Shown: piece after piece, positions 45,991 through 57,700 of the stretch
Layout of the letters: every line of letters starts with the position of its first letter
Numbering within the stretch: position 1 is the stretch's first letter
NCBI RefSeq assembly: GCF_000277125.1
Contig: NC_016946.1
Span: 1,240,001 to 1,304,000, forward strand
DNA: 64,000 nt
Direction: 5' to 3'
Source: Mycobacterium intracellulare ATCC 13950
GTDB taxonomy: Bacteria > Actinomycetota > Actinomycetes > Mycobacteriales > Mycobacteriaceae
Made by a program: the position numbers and the translations under genes
The notes under the pieces: model-generated
What the model saw: the letters and a program-made list of their open reading frames with translations, nothing else
The model's database searches: none
What the model was told of the DNA's origin: nothing

Positions 45991-46569
45991 TTAATGCGTG
46001 CGCAGTGTGAAGAGCACGACCACCAAAATCACCACCAGCGTGGCGATCCCGATGACGATGCCGGCGACCGCCAGGCCGAAGCCCTCCTGCCGGGTCCGCT
46101 TGATCTGATCCAGGGCGATCGCGCCCAGCACTATGGCGACGATTGAGCCCAGCCCGCACAACAGGCCGGTGAACGACGCGATGAGCGAGGCGATCGCCAG
46201 CGCGTTGGTGCCGGGCACAGCGGCTTGAGTGGGATAGCCGCCCTGGTAGTCCGGCGGCGGGTAATAGCCCGGATATCCGTGCGCCCCGTAGGGGGGCGGG
46301 CCGCCGTACGGCGGCGGCGCCATCGGGTAGGGCGGTCCGAAGTAGCCGGGCGGTTGTTCGTACCCAGGGGGCGGGGGGACGGGCGGGGGATACGACGGCG
46401 GGTACCCGGGCGGGTGGTCGGTGGGACCCGGCGGCGGGTACGCCGGGGGCGCCGACTCGGCGGCGGGGGACTCCCAGGGGGCGGGCTCGGAGGCTTCGCC
46501 GCCGGTGGGGGGCGAGTCGGTGTTGTCGTCGTGGCCGCCCTCGCCGAAGCCGCCGCCGGGAGCTGTCAT
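45991..46569 (-). CDS. Proline/tyrosine-rich DUF4190 membrane protein (Rv1233c-like)
   Basis: 192 residues from ATG at 46569; a TTG three codons earlier is possible. The first 110 residues are low-complexity Pro, Gly and Tyr with PPxY-like repeats, lying in the cytoplasm. Two membrane helices follow (ALAIASLIASFTGLLCGLG and GLAVAGIVIGIATLVVILVV) separated by AIALDQIKRTRQEG, the DUF4190 signature. Function unknown. Proline-rich cytoplasmic tails like this are common substrates of mycobacterial Ser/Thr kinases or partners of divisome proteins. Confidence 0.85.
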   Translation of the reverse strand: MTAPGGGFGEGGHDDNTDSPPTGGEASEPAPWESPAAESAPPAYPPPGPTDHPPGYPPSYPPPVPPPPGYEQPPGYFGPPYPMAPPPYGGPPPYGAHGYPGYYPPPDYQGGYPTQAAVPGTNALAIASLIASFTGLLCGLGSIVAIVLGAIALDQIKRTRQEGFGLAVAGIVIGIATLVVILVVVLFTLRTH

Positions 46570-46752
46570 GGTGTTCAACCTAACCCATCCGCCGCCGGTG
46601 GCCGTGGGTGCGAAACGTCAGCGCGCCACGGGCGCCCGGGAGGGTTCCCGCCACCCCGTGCGCCGTGTTTTCGCAGGTGGAGGAAGGCCGGTGGTTAGGC
46701 TGGGGAGGGCCTGAGATGAAACCATCCCCAAGGCGGAGGACAATGAACGGCG

Positions 46753-47280
46753 ATGACTAATCCTTACCAGCCTGGGCAGTTTCCCGGGGCGACACCAGGA
46801 AACGCGACGGGGCGTGGACGAGGCGCGCCCGGACTGCCGACACCGCCCAGGGGCTGGCCGGTCGGCTCCTATCCCACCTACGCCGAGGCGCAGCGTGCCG
46901 TCGACTATCTGTCCGAGCAGCAGTTCCCGGTCCAGCAGGTGACGATCGTCGGGGTCGACCTGATGCAGGTGGAGCGGGTCACCGGCCGGTTGACGTGGCC
47001 CAAGGTGCTCGGCGGAGGCGTGCTGAGCGGGGCGTGGCTGGGCCTGTTCATCGGCTTGGTGCTGGGTTTCTTCAGTCCCAATCCGTGGGGTGCGCTGATC
47101 ACGGGCCTGGTCGCGGGTGTCTTCTTTGGGCTGATCACTTCGGCCGTTCCGTACTCAATGGCCCGTGGCACAAGGGATTTCAGCTCGACCATGCAGTTGG
47201 TGGCCGGGCGTTACGACGTGCTGTGTGACCCGCAAAACGCAGAGAAGGCGCGGGACCTGTTGGCGCGCTTGGCGATTTGA
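46753..47280 (+). CDS. Conserved membrane protein with general-stress-protein-17M-like domain (Rv1234)
   Basis: 175 residues, the same length as Rv1234. After a Pro/Gly-rich 35-residue leader comes the domain YPTYAEAQRAVDYLSEQQFP and VQQVTIVGVDLMQVERVTGR, found in YflT-type stress proteins. Two membrane helices follow (WLGLFIGLVLGFF, ALITGLVAGVFFGLI). The ribosome site GGAGG is 13 bases before ATG 46753 but only three before an ATG at 46743, which would code just five residues. The gene precedes lpqY by 23 bp and may share its transcript. Function unknown. Confidence 0.85.
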   Translation: MTNPYQPGQFPGATPGNATGRGRGAPGLPTPPRGWPVGSYPTYAEAQRAVDYLSEQQFPVQQVTIVGVDLMQVERVTGRLTWPKVLGGGVLSGAWLGLFIGLVLGFFSPNPWGALITGLVAGVFFGLITSAVPYSMARGTRDFSSTMQLVAGRYDVLCDPQNAEKARDLLARLAI

Positions 47281-47300
47281 GGCGCGCACGAGAGGTGTGA

Positions 47301-49640
<2,340 letters not shown>

Positions 49641-49651
<11 letters not shown>

Positions 49652-50480
49652 CCGGCAGGACGCGCGGCGCACCGCGATCTGGGCCGTCATCGACACGGTG
49701 GTCGTGGTGTACGCGCTGCTGCCGGTGTTGTGGATCTTCAGCCTCTCGCTGAAGCCGACGTCAACGGTCAAGGACGGCAAGCTGATTCCGTCGTCGGTCT
49801 CCCTGGACAACTATCGCGGCATCTTTCGCGGCGACATCTTCAGCTCGGCACTGATCAACTCCGTCGGGATCGGGTTGATCACCACCGCGATCGCGGTGAC
49901 TCTCGGGGCGATGGCCGGCTACGCGATCGCGCGCCTGAATTTTCCGGGCAAGCGGGCGCTGGTCGGCGCCACCCTGCTGATCACGATGTTTCCCGCGATC
50001 TCGTTGGTCACACCGCTGTTCAACATCGAACGCTTCGTCGGCCTGTTCGACACCTGGCCGGGCCTGATCCTGCCCTACATCACGTTCGCGCTGCCGCTCG
50101 CGATCTACACGTTGTCGGCGTTTTTCCGCGAGATCCCCTGGGATTTGGAGAAGGCGGCGAAAATGGACGGCGCTTCCCCGGCGCAGGCGTTCCGCAAGGT
50201 GATCGTCCCCCTGGCGGCGCCGGGCGTGGTGACCGCCGCGATCCTGGTGTTCATCTTCGCCTGGAACGATCTGCTGCTGGCGCTGACCCTGACCGCTACC
50301 AAGGCGGCGATCACCGCGCCGGTGGCGATCGTGAACTTCAGTGGCAGTTCACAGTTCGAGGAGCCGACCGGATCGATCGCGGCCGGCGCCGTGGTGATCA
50401 CCGTTCCCATCATCGCTTTTGTTCTAATCTTCCAACGACGAATCGTCGCCGGGTTGACCTCCGGCGCCGTGAAGGGATGA
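49641..50480 (+). CDS. sugB: Trehalose ABC importer permease SugB
   Basis: 279 residues from ATG at 49641, which overlaps the end of sugA by 11 bases; GTG codons at 49629 and 49632 are alternatives. Six membrane helices and the coupling motif [21 protein letters not shown] (split at position 20) near residue 190 define it as the MalG-type subunit. [13 protein letters not shown] near the start matches Rv1237. sugC follows after four bases. Confidence 0.95.
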
Positions 50481-50484
50481 CGCG

Positions 50485-51663
50485 ATGGCCGAGATTGTGC
50501 TGGACCATGTCAGCAAGAGTTATCCCGACGGCGCCGTGGCGGTGCACGACCTGAACATCACCATCGCCGACGGCGAATTTCTGATCCTGGTCGGCCCGTC
50601 GGGCTGCGGTAAGACCACGACGCTGAACATGATTGCCGGGCTTGAAGATATCTCCTCGGGTGAGCTGCGCATCGGCGGCGAACGGGTGAACGAGAAGGCG
50701 CCCAAAGACCGCGACATCGCGATGGTGTTCCAGTCCTATGCGCTGTACCCGCACATGACGGTGCGGCAGAACATCGCGTTCCCGTTGACGCTGGCGAAGA
50801 TGCCGAAGCCCGAGATCGCGCAAAAGGTCGCCGAGACCGCCAAAACCCTTGACCTGACCGACTTTCTGGACCGCAAGCCCTCCCAGCTGTCCGGAGGACA
50901 GCGGCAGCGGGTGGCGATGGGCCGCGCGATCGTGCGCCATCCCAAGGCGTTTCTGATGGACGAGCCCCTGTCCAACCTGGATGCCAAACTGCGCGTCCAG
51001 ATGCGCGGCGAGATCGCCAGGCTGCAAAAGCGGCTGGGCACGACGACCGTTTACGTCACCCACGATCAGACCGAGGCCATGACACTGGGCGACCGGGTGG
51101 TGGTGATGCATTCGGGCGTCGCACAGCAAATAGGCACCCCCGATGAGCTTTACGAGCACCCGGCCAACCTGTTCGTCGCGGGCTTCATCGGCTCGCCGGC
51201 GATGAACTTCTTCCCGGCCACGTTGACGCCGATCGGGCTGACGCTGCCCTTCGGGGAGGTGATGCTGACACCGGACGTCCAAGAGGTGATCGCCCAGCAC
51301 CCCACGCCGGGCAACGTCATCGTGGGGGTGCGGCCCGAGCATCTGTCCGACGCCGCGTTGATCGACGGTTACCAGCGCATCAGGGCGTTGACCTTCGAGG
51401 TGAAGGTCGACCTGGTCGAATCGCTGGGCGCCGACAAGTACGTGTACTTCTCCACCGCGGCATGGGCCGCGCACTCGGCGCAACTGGACGATCTTGCCGC
51501 CGAGGGAGACGCGCACGAAAACCAATTCGTGGCACGGGTTCCCGGCGAATCCAAGGCGGTCATCGGGCAGTCGATCGAGTTGGCGTTCGACACGACACGG
51601 CTCGTGGTCTTCGACGCCGACTCCGGGGCCAACCTGACCATCGCGCCGTCGGACGCGCGGTGA
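50485..51663 (+). CDS. sugC: Trehalose ABC importer ATPase SugC
   Basis: 392 residues (Rv1238: 393). Walker [17 protein letters not shown] near residue 37, Q-loop [14 protein letters not shown], signature [16 protein letters not shown] near 135, Walker [16 protein letters not shown] and switch [11 protein letters not shown]. The C-terminal regulatory OB-fold (TOBE) of the MalK type covers about residues 240-390. It energises uptake through SugA and SugB. The stop is overlapped by the GTG of an extra gene of SUFU type, absent from the M. tuberculosis operon as I recall. Confidence 0.95.
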   Translation: MAEIVLDHVSKSYPDGAVAVHDLNITIADGEFLILVGPSGCGKTTTLNMIAGLEDISSGELRIGGERVNEKAPKDRDIAMVFQSYALYPHMTVRQNIAFPLTLAKMPKPEIAQKVAETAKTLDLTDFLDRKPSQLSGGQRQRVAMGRAIVRHPKAFLMDEPLSNLDAKLRVQMRGEIARLQKRLGTTTVYVTHDQTEAMTLGDRVVVMHSGVAQQIGTPDELYEHPANLFVAGFIGSPAMNFFPATLTPIGLTLPFGEVMLTPDVQEVIAQHPTPGNVIVGVRPEHLSDAALIDGYQRIRALTFEVKVDLVESLGADKYVYFSTAAWAAHSAQLDDLAAEGDAHENQFVARVPGESKAVIGQSIELAFDTTRLVVFDADSGANLTIAPSDAR

Positions 51664-52253
51664 CACAGCCGTTGGAGCAGGTCCGTGCGCATGTACGCGC
51701 CCACTTCGGCGACCTCGAACCCGATTCGGCGAGCGTGACATTCCTGGGCACCGAAACCATCGAAGTGCTGCGATTCCGCGAGACAAGCGGGCTGGTGCAC
51801 TACGTCTCCCTGGGCTGCTCGCGCCACCCCATGACCGAACCGACCCTCGATATCGCCGACCCGGTACGCGGCCCGCGGGCCGAAATCGTCCTGCAGTTGC
51901 GCGATCCCGGCCCGATCACCGGCATCGCCCGCAGCATCGCGATACTGGCGGCAACTCCCGCCGTCGAGGGCGCCGTGCTGAGTGCCGATGCGCTGATCGA
52001 CCTCGGCTCGCCGCTGTGGGCGTCGCCGTCGCGGAAGGTGCCGTTCACCGCGGTGTTGCTGGGCCGCAGCGAGATCGCGGATCTGCCGCTGGAACCGCCG
52101 CGCGACCCGGTGCGCTTCCTGTCGGCGACCCCCATCACCGCGACCGAGGCGGCGTGGGTGCGGTTGAAAGGCGCCGAGGCGATGCGGCAAGCGTGGGATA
52201 ACGACGGCGTCGATGTGCTGAACACGAATCGCCCTGCCGCACAACCAAACTGA
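51660..52253 (+). CDS. Suppressor-of-fused-type protein coupled to sugC
   Basis: 197 residues from GTG at 51660, which overlaps the sugC stop (GTGA); longer readings inside sugC are artefacts. It has the bacterial SUFU-domain look: [17 protein letters not shown], then [48 protein letters not shown] and a C-terminal [20 protein letters not shown]. No signal peptide or membrane helix is seen. Bacterial SUFU-domain proteins are often immunity or peptide-binding factors. Translation coupling makes it a full member of the trehalose importer operon. Its role there is unknown; the family call is from pattern memory. Confidence 0.75.
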   Translation: MTQPLEQVRAHVRAHFGDLEPDSASVTFLGTETIEVLRFRETSGLVHYVSLGCSRHPMTEPTLDIADPVRGPRAEIVLQLRDPGPITGIARSIAILAATPAVEGAVLSADALIDLGSPLWASPSRKVPFTAVLLGRSEIADLPLEPPRDPVRFLSATPITATEAAWVRLKGAEAMRQAWDNDGVDVLNTNRPAAQPN

Positions 52254-52273
52254 CGCCACGGCGCATCGTCGAA

Positions 52274-52321
52274 CGTGCACTCAGGGCGAGAATTCTGCGA
52301 TTTCGTCGCCGTGAGTACACG
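52274..52321. terminator. Palindrome between convergent SUFU-type and corA genes (dispersed family, copy c)
   Basis: CGTGCACTCAGGGCGA (52274-52289) pairs with TCGCCGTGAGTACACG (52306-52321) at 14 of 16 positions around a 16-base loop. It lies between two convergent stops (52253 and 52337), as expected for a bidirectional terminator. The right half resembles the palindromes at 16410 and 27021. Confidence 0.6.
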
Positions 52322-52336
52322 CTCGGCGAGGAAGCG

Positions 52337-53431
52337 TCAGAGCCAGTTGCGGTTGCGGAACTGGAAATACAGGACCAGGCAGACGACGACCATCACCGCC
52401 ATCACCCCCGGGTAGCCCCACGTCCAAGTCAGCTCGGGCATGAAACGGAAGTTCATCCCGTAGATGGCGGCGACCATGGTGGGCACCGCCAGGATGCCGG
52501 CCCAGGCCGCCATCTTGCGCATGTCGTTGTTCTGCTGCATCCCGACGCGAGCCAACGCGGCCTGGATCAACGAGTTGAGGGTGTCGTCGTAGCTGGCGAT
52601 CTGGTCGGCGGCCTCGGAGTGGTGGTCGGCGACGTCGCGCAGATAGCGCCGCAACTCCTTGGAGATCACGTCCTTGTTCTCCACCTGGATCCGGTGGAAC
52701 GCGGCCGACAGCGGATTGACGCACCGGCGGAGCTCGACGACCTCGCGTTTGAGCAGATAGATCGGCTCGACGTCGATCTTGCTGCCCGGCGCGAAGGCCA
52801 AACCCTCGATGCTGTCGATGTCGGACAACATCAAACTGCTCACCTCGAGGTAGTGGTCCACCACGTGGTCGGCGATCGCGTGCATCACCGCGAAGGGGCC
52901 CAGCCGCATCTGCTCGGGGTCGCCGTCCATCCGCTTGCGCACCTCGGACAGTCCGCCGTGTTCACCGTGGCGGACCGTGACCACGAAGTCGCGGCCGACG
53001 AAGACCATGATCTCGCCCGTCTCGACGATCTCACGGGCCAGCACAACCGATTCGTGCCGGACGTAATTGACGGTCTTGAGGACGAGGAACAGGGTGTCGT
53101 CGTACCGCTCCACCTTGGGCCGCTGATGGGCGCACACCGCGTCTTCCACGGCCAGCGGGTGCAGGCCGAAGACGTCGGCCACCTCCTGCATCTGGGCCTG
53201 GCTGGGTTCGCGCAGGCCCACCCAGACGAACCCTTCGTGCCCCTGCGCTTCGATCTCGCGCACCTTGTCCAGGGAGGCGGCGTAACCGATCTTGCCGGGC
53301 AGCCGGTGGCCGTCGGCGTAGACGGCGCAGTCGACGAGCGTCTCCTTGGCCGGTCGCGCGCCCGGCTGCGGTTCGGGTTCCTGCGCGAGGGGCCGAAGCG
53401 CTTCGGGCAGTGCGTCGAATCCTTGGAACAC
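52337..53431 (-). CDS. corA: Magnesium/cobalt transporter CorA
   Basis: 364 residues from GTG at 53431, chosen because VFQGFDALPEALRPL aligns with the M. tuberculosis start (Rv1239c: 366) and AGGTGG lies just upstream. Longer starts up to 53476 exist. A large cytoplasmic domain (about 1-300) is followed by two membrane helices with the pore motif YGMNFRFMPEL near residue 318. The C-terminus FQFRNRNWL is typically basic. It forms a pentameric Mg2+ channel. Confidence 0.94.
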   Translation of the reverse strand: MFQGFDALPEALRPLAQEPEPQPGARPAKETLVDCAVYADGHRLPGKIGYAASLDKVREIEAQGHEGFVWVGLREPSQAQMQEVADVFGLHPLAVEDAVCAHQRPKVERYDDTLFLVLKTVNYVRHESVVLAREIVETGEIMVFVGRDFVVTVRHGEHGGLSEVRKRMDGDPEQMRLGPFAVMHAIADHVVDHYLEVSSLMLSDIDSIEGLAFAPGSKIDVEPIYLLKREVVELRRCVNPLSAAFHRIQVENKDVISKELRRYLRDVADHHSEAADQIASYDDTLNSLIQAALARVGMQQNNDMRKMAAWAGILAVPTMVAAIYGMNFRFMPELTWTWGYPGVMAVMVVVCLVLYFQFRNRNWL

Positions 53432-53610
53432 ATCCACCTCCCTCGCAGCGCAGGTCCCGACCAGGCGGTGCTCCATGCTACGCGTCCCGGCTGTTCAAAG
53501 CCTGACGATCAGCCCTGGTAGCGGACCGGAGAATGCGATCGAAAAAGGGTGCGCTAGTTTCGAGCCGAAACCGGAATCCGCACGACCTTCTCCACAAGGA
53601 GTACATCGAC

Positions 53611-54600
53611 GTGAGCGCAAGTCCTCTCAAGGTCGCCGTCACCGGCGCCGCCGGCCAGATCGGCTACAGCCTCTTGTTCCGCCTGGCCAGTGGCTCGCTG
53701 CTGGGCCCCGACCGCCCGATCGAGCTGCGTCTCCTGGAGATCGAGCCCGCGCTCAAGGCGCTCGAGGGCGTCGTGATGGAGCTCGACGACTGCGCCTTCC
53801 CGCTGCTGTCCGGCGTCGAGATCGGCGCGGACGCGAACAAGATCTTCGACGGCGTCAACCTGGCCCTGCTGGTCGGGGCGCGGCCGCGCGGCCCGGGCAT
53901 GGAGCGCAGCGACCTGCTGGAGGCCAACGGCGCGATCTTCACCGCCCAGGGCAAGGCGCTCAACGAGGTTGCCGCCGACGACGTCCGCATCGGCGTGACC
54001 GGCAACCCGGCGAACACCAACGCGCTGATCGCGCTGAGCAACGCCCCCGACATCCCCAAGGAGCGGTTCTCGGCGCTGACCCGGCTGGACCACAACCGGG
54101 CTATCTCGCAGCTGGCCCGAAAGACCGGCGCCAAGGTCACCGACATCAAGAAGATGACGATCTGGGGCAACCACTCCGCGACCCAGTACCCCGACATCTT
54201 CCACGCCGAGATCGGCGGCAAGAATGCCGCCGAGGTGGTCAACGACCAGGCCTGGATCGAGAACGACTTCATCCCGACCGTCGCCAAGCGCGGCGCGGCC
54301 ATCATCGACGCCCGCGGCGCGTCCTCGGCCGCGTCGGCCGCCTCGGCCACCGTCGACGCCGCCCGCTCCTGGCTGCTCGGCAGCCCGGAGGGCGACTGGG
54401 TGTCGATGGCCGTCTACTCCGACGGCTCCTACGGCGTGCCCGAAGGCATCGTGTCGTCGTTCCCGGTGACCACCAAGGACGGCAACTGGTCGATCGTGCA
54501 GGGCCTGGAGATCGACGAGTTCTCCCAGGGGCGCATCGACAAGACCACCGCCGAGCTGGTGGAGGAGCGCACCGCGGTCACCGAGCTCAAGCTGATCTAA
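53611..54600 (+). CDS. mdh: Malate dehydrogenase
   Basis: TCA-cycle oxidation of malate to oxaloacetate with NAD. GTG at 53611 with AAGGAG nine bases upstream gives 329 residues, equal to Rv1240. NAD site: [20 protein letters not shown] near residue 7. The substrate arginines lie in [15 protein letters not shown], the Asp in TRLDHNRAI near 165 and the catalytic His in [12 protein letters not shown] near 190. A malic enzyme gene follows on the same strand after 63 bp, replacing the vapBC33 pair found here in M. tuberculosis. Confidence 0.96.
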   Translation: MSASPLKVAVTGAAGQIGYSLLFRLASGSLLGPDRPIELRLLEIEPALKALEGVVMELDDCAFPLLSGVEIGADANKIFDGVNLALLVGARPRGPGMERSDLLEANGAIFTAQGKALNEVAADDVRIGVTGNPANTNALIALSNAPDIPKERFSALTRLDHNRAISQLARKTGAKVTDIKKMTIWGNHSATQYPDIFHAEIGGKNAAEVVNDQAWIENDFIPTVAKRGAAIIDARGASSAASAASATVDAARSWLLGSPEGDWVSMAVYSDGSYGVPEGIVSSFPVTTKDGNWSIVQGLEIDEFSQGRIDKTTAELVEERTAVTELKLI

Positions 54601-54628
54601 CGCCGGAGTATGACCCAGATCACCAATT

Positions 54629-54656
54629 AGGCCTACTAATGGGTAGGCCTTACCCT
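54629..54656 (+). promoter_or_regulatory. Palindrome and leaderless -10 box of the malic enzyme gene
   Basis: AGGCCTAC (54629-54636), six-base spacer, GTAGGCCT (54643-54650) is a perfect 8-bp inverted repeat. Directly behind it TACCCT (54651-54656) fits TANNNT and is seven bases before the GTG at 54664. This is the usual spacing of a leaderless transcript. The palindrome would cover the region just upstream of the -10, so it is a candidate operator. As RNA it could also end the mdh transcript. Confidence 0.55.
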
Positions 54657-54663
54657 GAACCCC

Positions 54664-55863
54664 GTGTCCGAATTGCTTGAATCGATACAGACGCAGGCCG
54701 AGCATGGTGCGATCACCGATGCCGAGATCTTCGAGGCACACGTAGGCGGCAAGCTTTCGGTGAGCCTGACGTCCCCGCTGGACACCCAGCGCGCGCTGTC
54801 GATCGCCTACACCCCCGGCGTGGCGCAGGTCAGCCGCGCGATCGCCGCCGACCACGCTCAGGCGGCCCGCTACACCTGGGCGAACCGGCTGGTGGCCGTC
54901 GTCAGCGACGGCAGCGCGGTGCTCGGCCTGGGCGACATCGGGCCCGCGGCGTCGCTGCCGGTCATGGAGGGCAAGTGCGCCCTGTTTCAGGCGTACGGCG
55001 GGCTGAACGCCATCCCGATCGTGCTCGACACCAAGGATCCCGACGAGATCGTCGAAACCCTGGTGCGCCTGCGCCCGACGTTCGGCGCCGTCAACCTCGA
55101 GGACATCTCCGCGCCGCGCTGCTTCGAGATCGAACGCCGGGCCATCGAGGCCCTGGACTGCCCGGTGATGCACGACGACCAGCACGGCACGGCCATCGTG
55201 GTGCTGGCCGCGCTCATGGGCGCCAGCAAGCTGCTCGGCCGGGACATGAACTCGCTGAAGGTGGTGGTGTCCGGGGCCGGGGCCGCCGGTGTCGCGTGCA
55301 CCAATCTCCTTATGGTGATGGGTGTTTCGGACATCACCGTCCTCGACTCGCGCGGAATCCTGCACACCGCTCGGGACGACATGAACGACGTCAAGGCGGC
55401 CCTGGCGCGGCGCACCAATCCCGACGGCCTGACCGGCAGCGCGGCGGAAGCCCTCCGCGGCGCGGACGTGTTCCTCGGCCTGTCGGGCGGCGTGGTCCCC
55501 GAAGAGATGATCGCCACGATGGCACCCAACGGAATCGTGTTCGCACTGTCCAACCCCGATCCGGAGATCCACCCCCAGATCGCGGCCAAGTACGCCTCGG
55601 TGGTGGCCACCGGCCGCAGCGACTTCCCGAACCAGATCAACAACGTGCTGGCATTCCCCGGGGTGTTCCGCGGCGCGCTGGCGGCGGGTGCCCGCCGGAT
55701 CACCGAGAAGATGATGGTCGCCGCGGCCGAGGCGATCTTCTCCGTCGTCAGCGACGACCTTGCCCCCGACCGGATCGTCCCCAGCCCGCTGGACCTGCGC
55801 GTCGGGGAGGCGGTTGCCGCGGCCGTGGCGATCGCCGCCGACATTTCCGTCTCCGGGGGGTGA
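54664..55863 (+). CDS. NAD(P)-dependent malic enzyme, short bacterial type
   Basis: Oxidative decarboxylation of malate to pyruvate. 399 residues, the short bacterial form; the M. tuberculosis enzyme Mez (Rv2332) is a longer, different type. Malic N-domain: [15 protein letters not shown] near residue 56, [28 protein letters not shown] and DDQHGTAIV. The Rossmann fold follows at [17 protein letters not shown] near 200. It links mdh and pyruvate metabolism, giving NAD(P)H. The stop overlaps the lpqZ start (GTGA), and a palindrome precedes the gene. Recall suggests other non-tuberculous mycobacteria share this gene. Confidence 0.9.
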   Translation: MSELLESIQTQAEHGAITDAEIFEAHVGGKLSVSLTSPLDTQRALSIAYTPGVAQVSRAIAADHAQAARYTWANRLVAVVSDGSAVLGLGDIGPAASLPVMEGKCALFQAYGGLNAIPIVLDTKDPDEIVETLVRLRPTFGAVNLEDISAPRCFEIERRAIEALDCPVMHDDQHGTAIVVLAALMGASKLLGRDMNSLKVVVSGAGAAGVACTNLLMVMGVSDITVLDSRGILHTARDDMNDVKAALARRTNPDGLTGSAAEALRGADVFLGLSGGVVPEEMIATMAPNGIVFALSNPDPEIHPQIAAKYASVVATGRSDFPNQINNVLAFPGVFRGALAAGARRITEKMMVAAAEAIFSVVSDDLAPDRIVPSPLDLRVGEAVAAAVAIAADISVSGG

Positions 55864-56732
55864 AAATCGGCAGGCTGGCGGCACCGCTGCTCGCCGCCAT
55901 ACTCGCCGTTTCCGGTTGCGCGACCGACACCGGCGGCGATCCTCGCGCCCGCGCGGAGGTCGTGGTCGGGTCCCGGTCTGATGCCGAATCGGCGCTGCTG
56001 GCCGGCATCTACGTGGCCGCCTTGCGGTCCTACGGATTCGGCGCGCGGTTCCAGCCGACCACCGACCCGAAGGCCGAATTGGATTCGGGCGCAATCACCG
56101 TCGTTCCCGCCTTCACCGGCCGGGTGTTGCAACGCCTGCAGCCAAGTGCCACGGCGATGTCCGACAAAGACGTCTACCGAGCGATGATCGCCGCCCTACC
56201 CGAGGGCATCGCGGCGGGCGACTACACGACCGCCGCCGAGGACAAACCCGTGCTGTTGGTGAGCCGGGCCACCGCCAAGGCATGGGGCGGCAGCGACGTC
56301 AGCGCGGACTTGAGCACGCTGCCGCGGCACTGCGCCGATCTCGTCCTCGGGACCGTCGCCGGCCACCGGGCGCCGTCGGCCATCGGCCCCTGCCGCCTTC
56401 CGGATCCGCGTGAATTCCCGGATGGCACAACGATGTTCGCGGCGGTCGCGTCCGGACGGCTGACCGCGGCATGGACGACCACCGCCGACCCGGGTGTCCC
56501 CGCCGACCTGGTCGCGCTGGCCGACACCAAGCCCACGCTGATCCGGGCCGAGAACGTGGTGCCGCTGTATCGGCGCAACGCGCTCAGCGAACGGCAAGTG
56601 CTGGCGATCAACGAAGTGGCCGGCGTGCTCGACACCGCGGCCCTGGTCGACATGCGCCGGCAAGTGCGTGCCGGCGCCGACCCGCAGGCGGTGGCGACAG
56701 GCTGGTTAGCCGAGCACCCGCTGGGCCGCTGA
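55860..56732 (+). CDS. lpqZ: Lipoprotein LpqZ, OpuAC-type substrate-binding protein
   Basis: 290 residues from GTG at 55860 (Rv1244: 286). The signal peptide ends at the lipobox VSGC with Cys near residue 20. The mature part resembles glycine-betaine/choline binding proteins: VVVGSRSDAESALLAGIYVA, DSGAITVVPAFTGRVLQRL and a C-terminal VLAINEVAGVLDT. No ABC permease or ATPase is adjacent, so its transporter is not clear. The four-base overlap with the malic enzyme gene ties the two in translation, an unusual pairing. Confidence 0.9.
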   Translation: MKIGRLAAPLLAAILAVSGCATDTGGDPRARAEVVVGSRSDAESALLAGIYVAALRSYGFGARFQPTTDPKAELDSGAITVVPAFTGRVLQRLQPSATAMSDKDVYRAMIAALPEGIAAGDYTTAAEDKPVLLVSRATAKAWGGSDVSADLSTLPRHCADLVLGTVAGHRAPSAIGPCRLPDPREFPDGTTMFAAVASGRLTAAWTTTADPGVPADLVALADTKPTLIRAENVVPLYRRNALSERQVLAINEVAGVLDTAALVDMRRQVRAGADPQAVATGWLAEHPLGR

Positions 56733-56737
56733 ACAAA

Positions 56738-57589
56738 TCAGCGCTTGGGCAGCAGCCGGTGCACGACCTGCTGAAGCCGGCTCATCACCGGCCCGCCCAG
56801 CAGCAGCTCCGGCCGCGAACCCGTCAGCCGCACGACCAGGTCCATCGCCTTGACGTCCGGCCCAACCAGCACCCGGGCCTTGTTCTTGCGCACCCCTTCG
56901 AGGATGAGCTGAGCCGCACGCTGCGGGGTGGTCTTGGCCTGCTGTTCCTCGAACAGGTTGGCCAGCTCGGCGTGGTCGAGCCCCTCGACGCCGGTGGCGT
57001 TGCGGGCGAACGCGGTTTTGATGCCGCCCGGATGCACGGTCGTCACCCGCACCGGGTGACCGGCGCGCGCCATCTCCTGGTGCAGCGCCTCGGTGAACCC
57101 GCGGACGGCGAACTTGGCCGAGACGTAGGCCGCCTGACCGGGCGCGGAAAACAGGCCGAGCGCGCTCGAGATGTTGATGACGTGGCCGTCCCCGGAGGCG
57201 ATCAGGTGCGGAAGGAACGCCTTGGTGCCGTTGACGACGCCCCAGTAGTCGACGTCGATGACGCGCTCGATGTCCTTGAACCGGCTGTCCTCGATGGATC
57301 CGATGAACGTGATGCCGGCGTTGTTGTAGACCTGGTTGACCGCGCCGAAGTGCTCGTTGACCGCGTCGGCGTAAGCGAGGAAGGCGCTGCGCTCGGTCAC
57401 GTCGAGCTGGTCGGCTTTGACCGGCGCGCCGATCGCCGCCAGTTGCTCTGCGGTCTGCGCCAGCCCTGCGGTGTCCACGTCGCTGATCGCGACCTTGGCG
57501 CCGGCGCGACCGAGCTCGACCGCCAGCGCCTGGCCGATGCCCGAGCCCGCGCCCGTGACCACGGCGACCTTGCCGGCGAACCCATCCAT
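56738..57589 (-). CDS. Short-chain dehydrogenase/reductase, copy 1 (Rv1245c-like)
   Basis: 283 residues from ATG at 57589. The Rossmann motif is VAVVTGAGSGIGQALAVELG near residue 8 and NNAG lies near 88. The catalytic set is Ser in INISSALGLF with Y-V-S-A-K near 155-159. NAD(P)-dependent oxidation or reduction of an unknown alcohol or ketone. The gene at 57701-58528 is a close paralogue with the same order of motifs, differing mainly at the C-terminus (RPELLLGGPVMSRLQQVVHR inserted here). The two share direction with a 111-bp gap. Confidence 0.9.
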   Translation of the reverse strand: MDGFAGKVAVVTGAGSGIGQALAVELGRAGAKVAISDVDTAGLAQTAEQLAAIGAPVKADQLDVTERSAFLAYADAVNEHFGAVNQVYNNAGITFIGSIEDSRFKDIERVIDVDYWGVVNGTKAFLPHLIASGDGHVINISSALGLFSAPGQAAYVSAKFAVRGFTEALHQEMARAGHPVRVTTVHPGGIKTAFARNATGVEGLDHAELANLFEEQQAKTTPQRAAQLILEGVRKNKARVLVGPDVKAMDLVVRLTGSRPELLLGGPVMSRLQQVVHRLLPKR

Positions 57590-57700
57590 GCAACACTCCC
57601 TCGACCAGGATTGACCGCGTTGAGGCTAATCGTTACCAGTGATGGTGGCTAGCGCAGGGCGAAACGGTGAACGCGCGCGCCCGTCACACTGAGAGATCGA

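Noticed and set aside
46743..46760. Five-codon upstream reading frame (ATG...TAA) overlapping the Rv1234-type start
   Set aside because: GGAGG is only three bases from its ATG, too close for normal initiation; the observation is too weak to call a regulatory peptide.
53554..56094. 846-residue open frame on the minus strand
   Set aside because: Antisense to mdh and malic enzyme; no recognisable domain.
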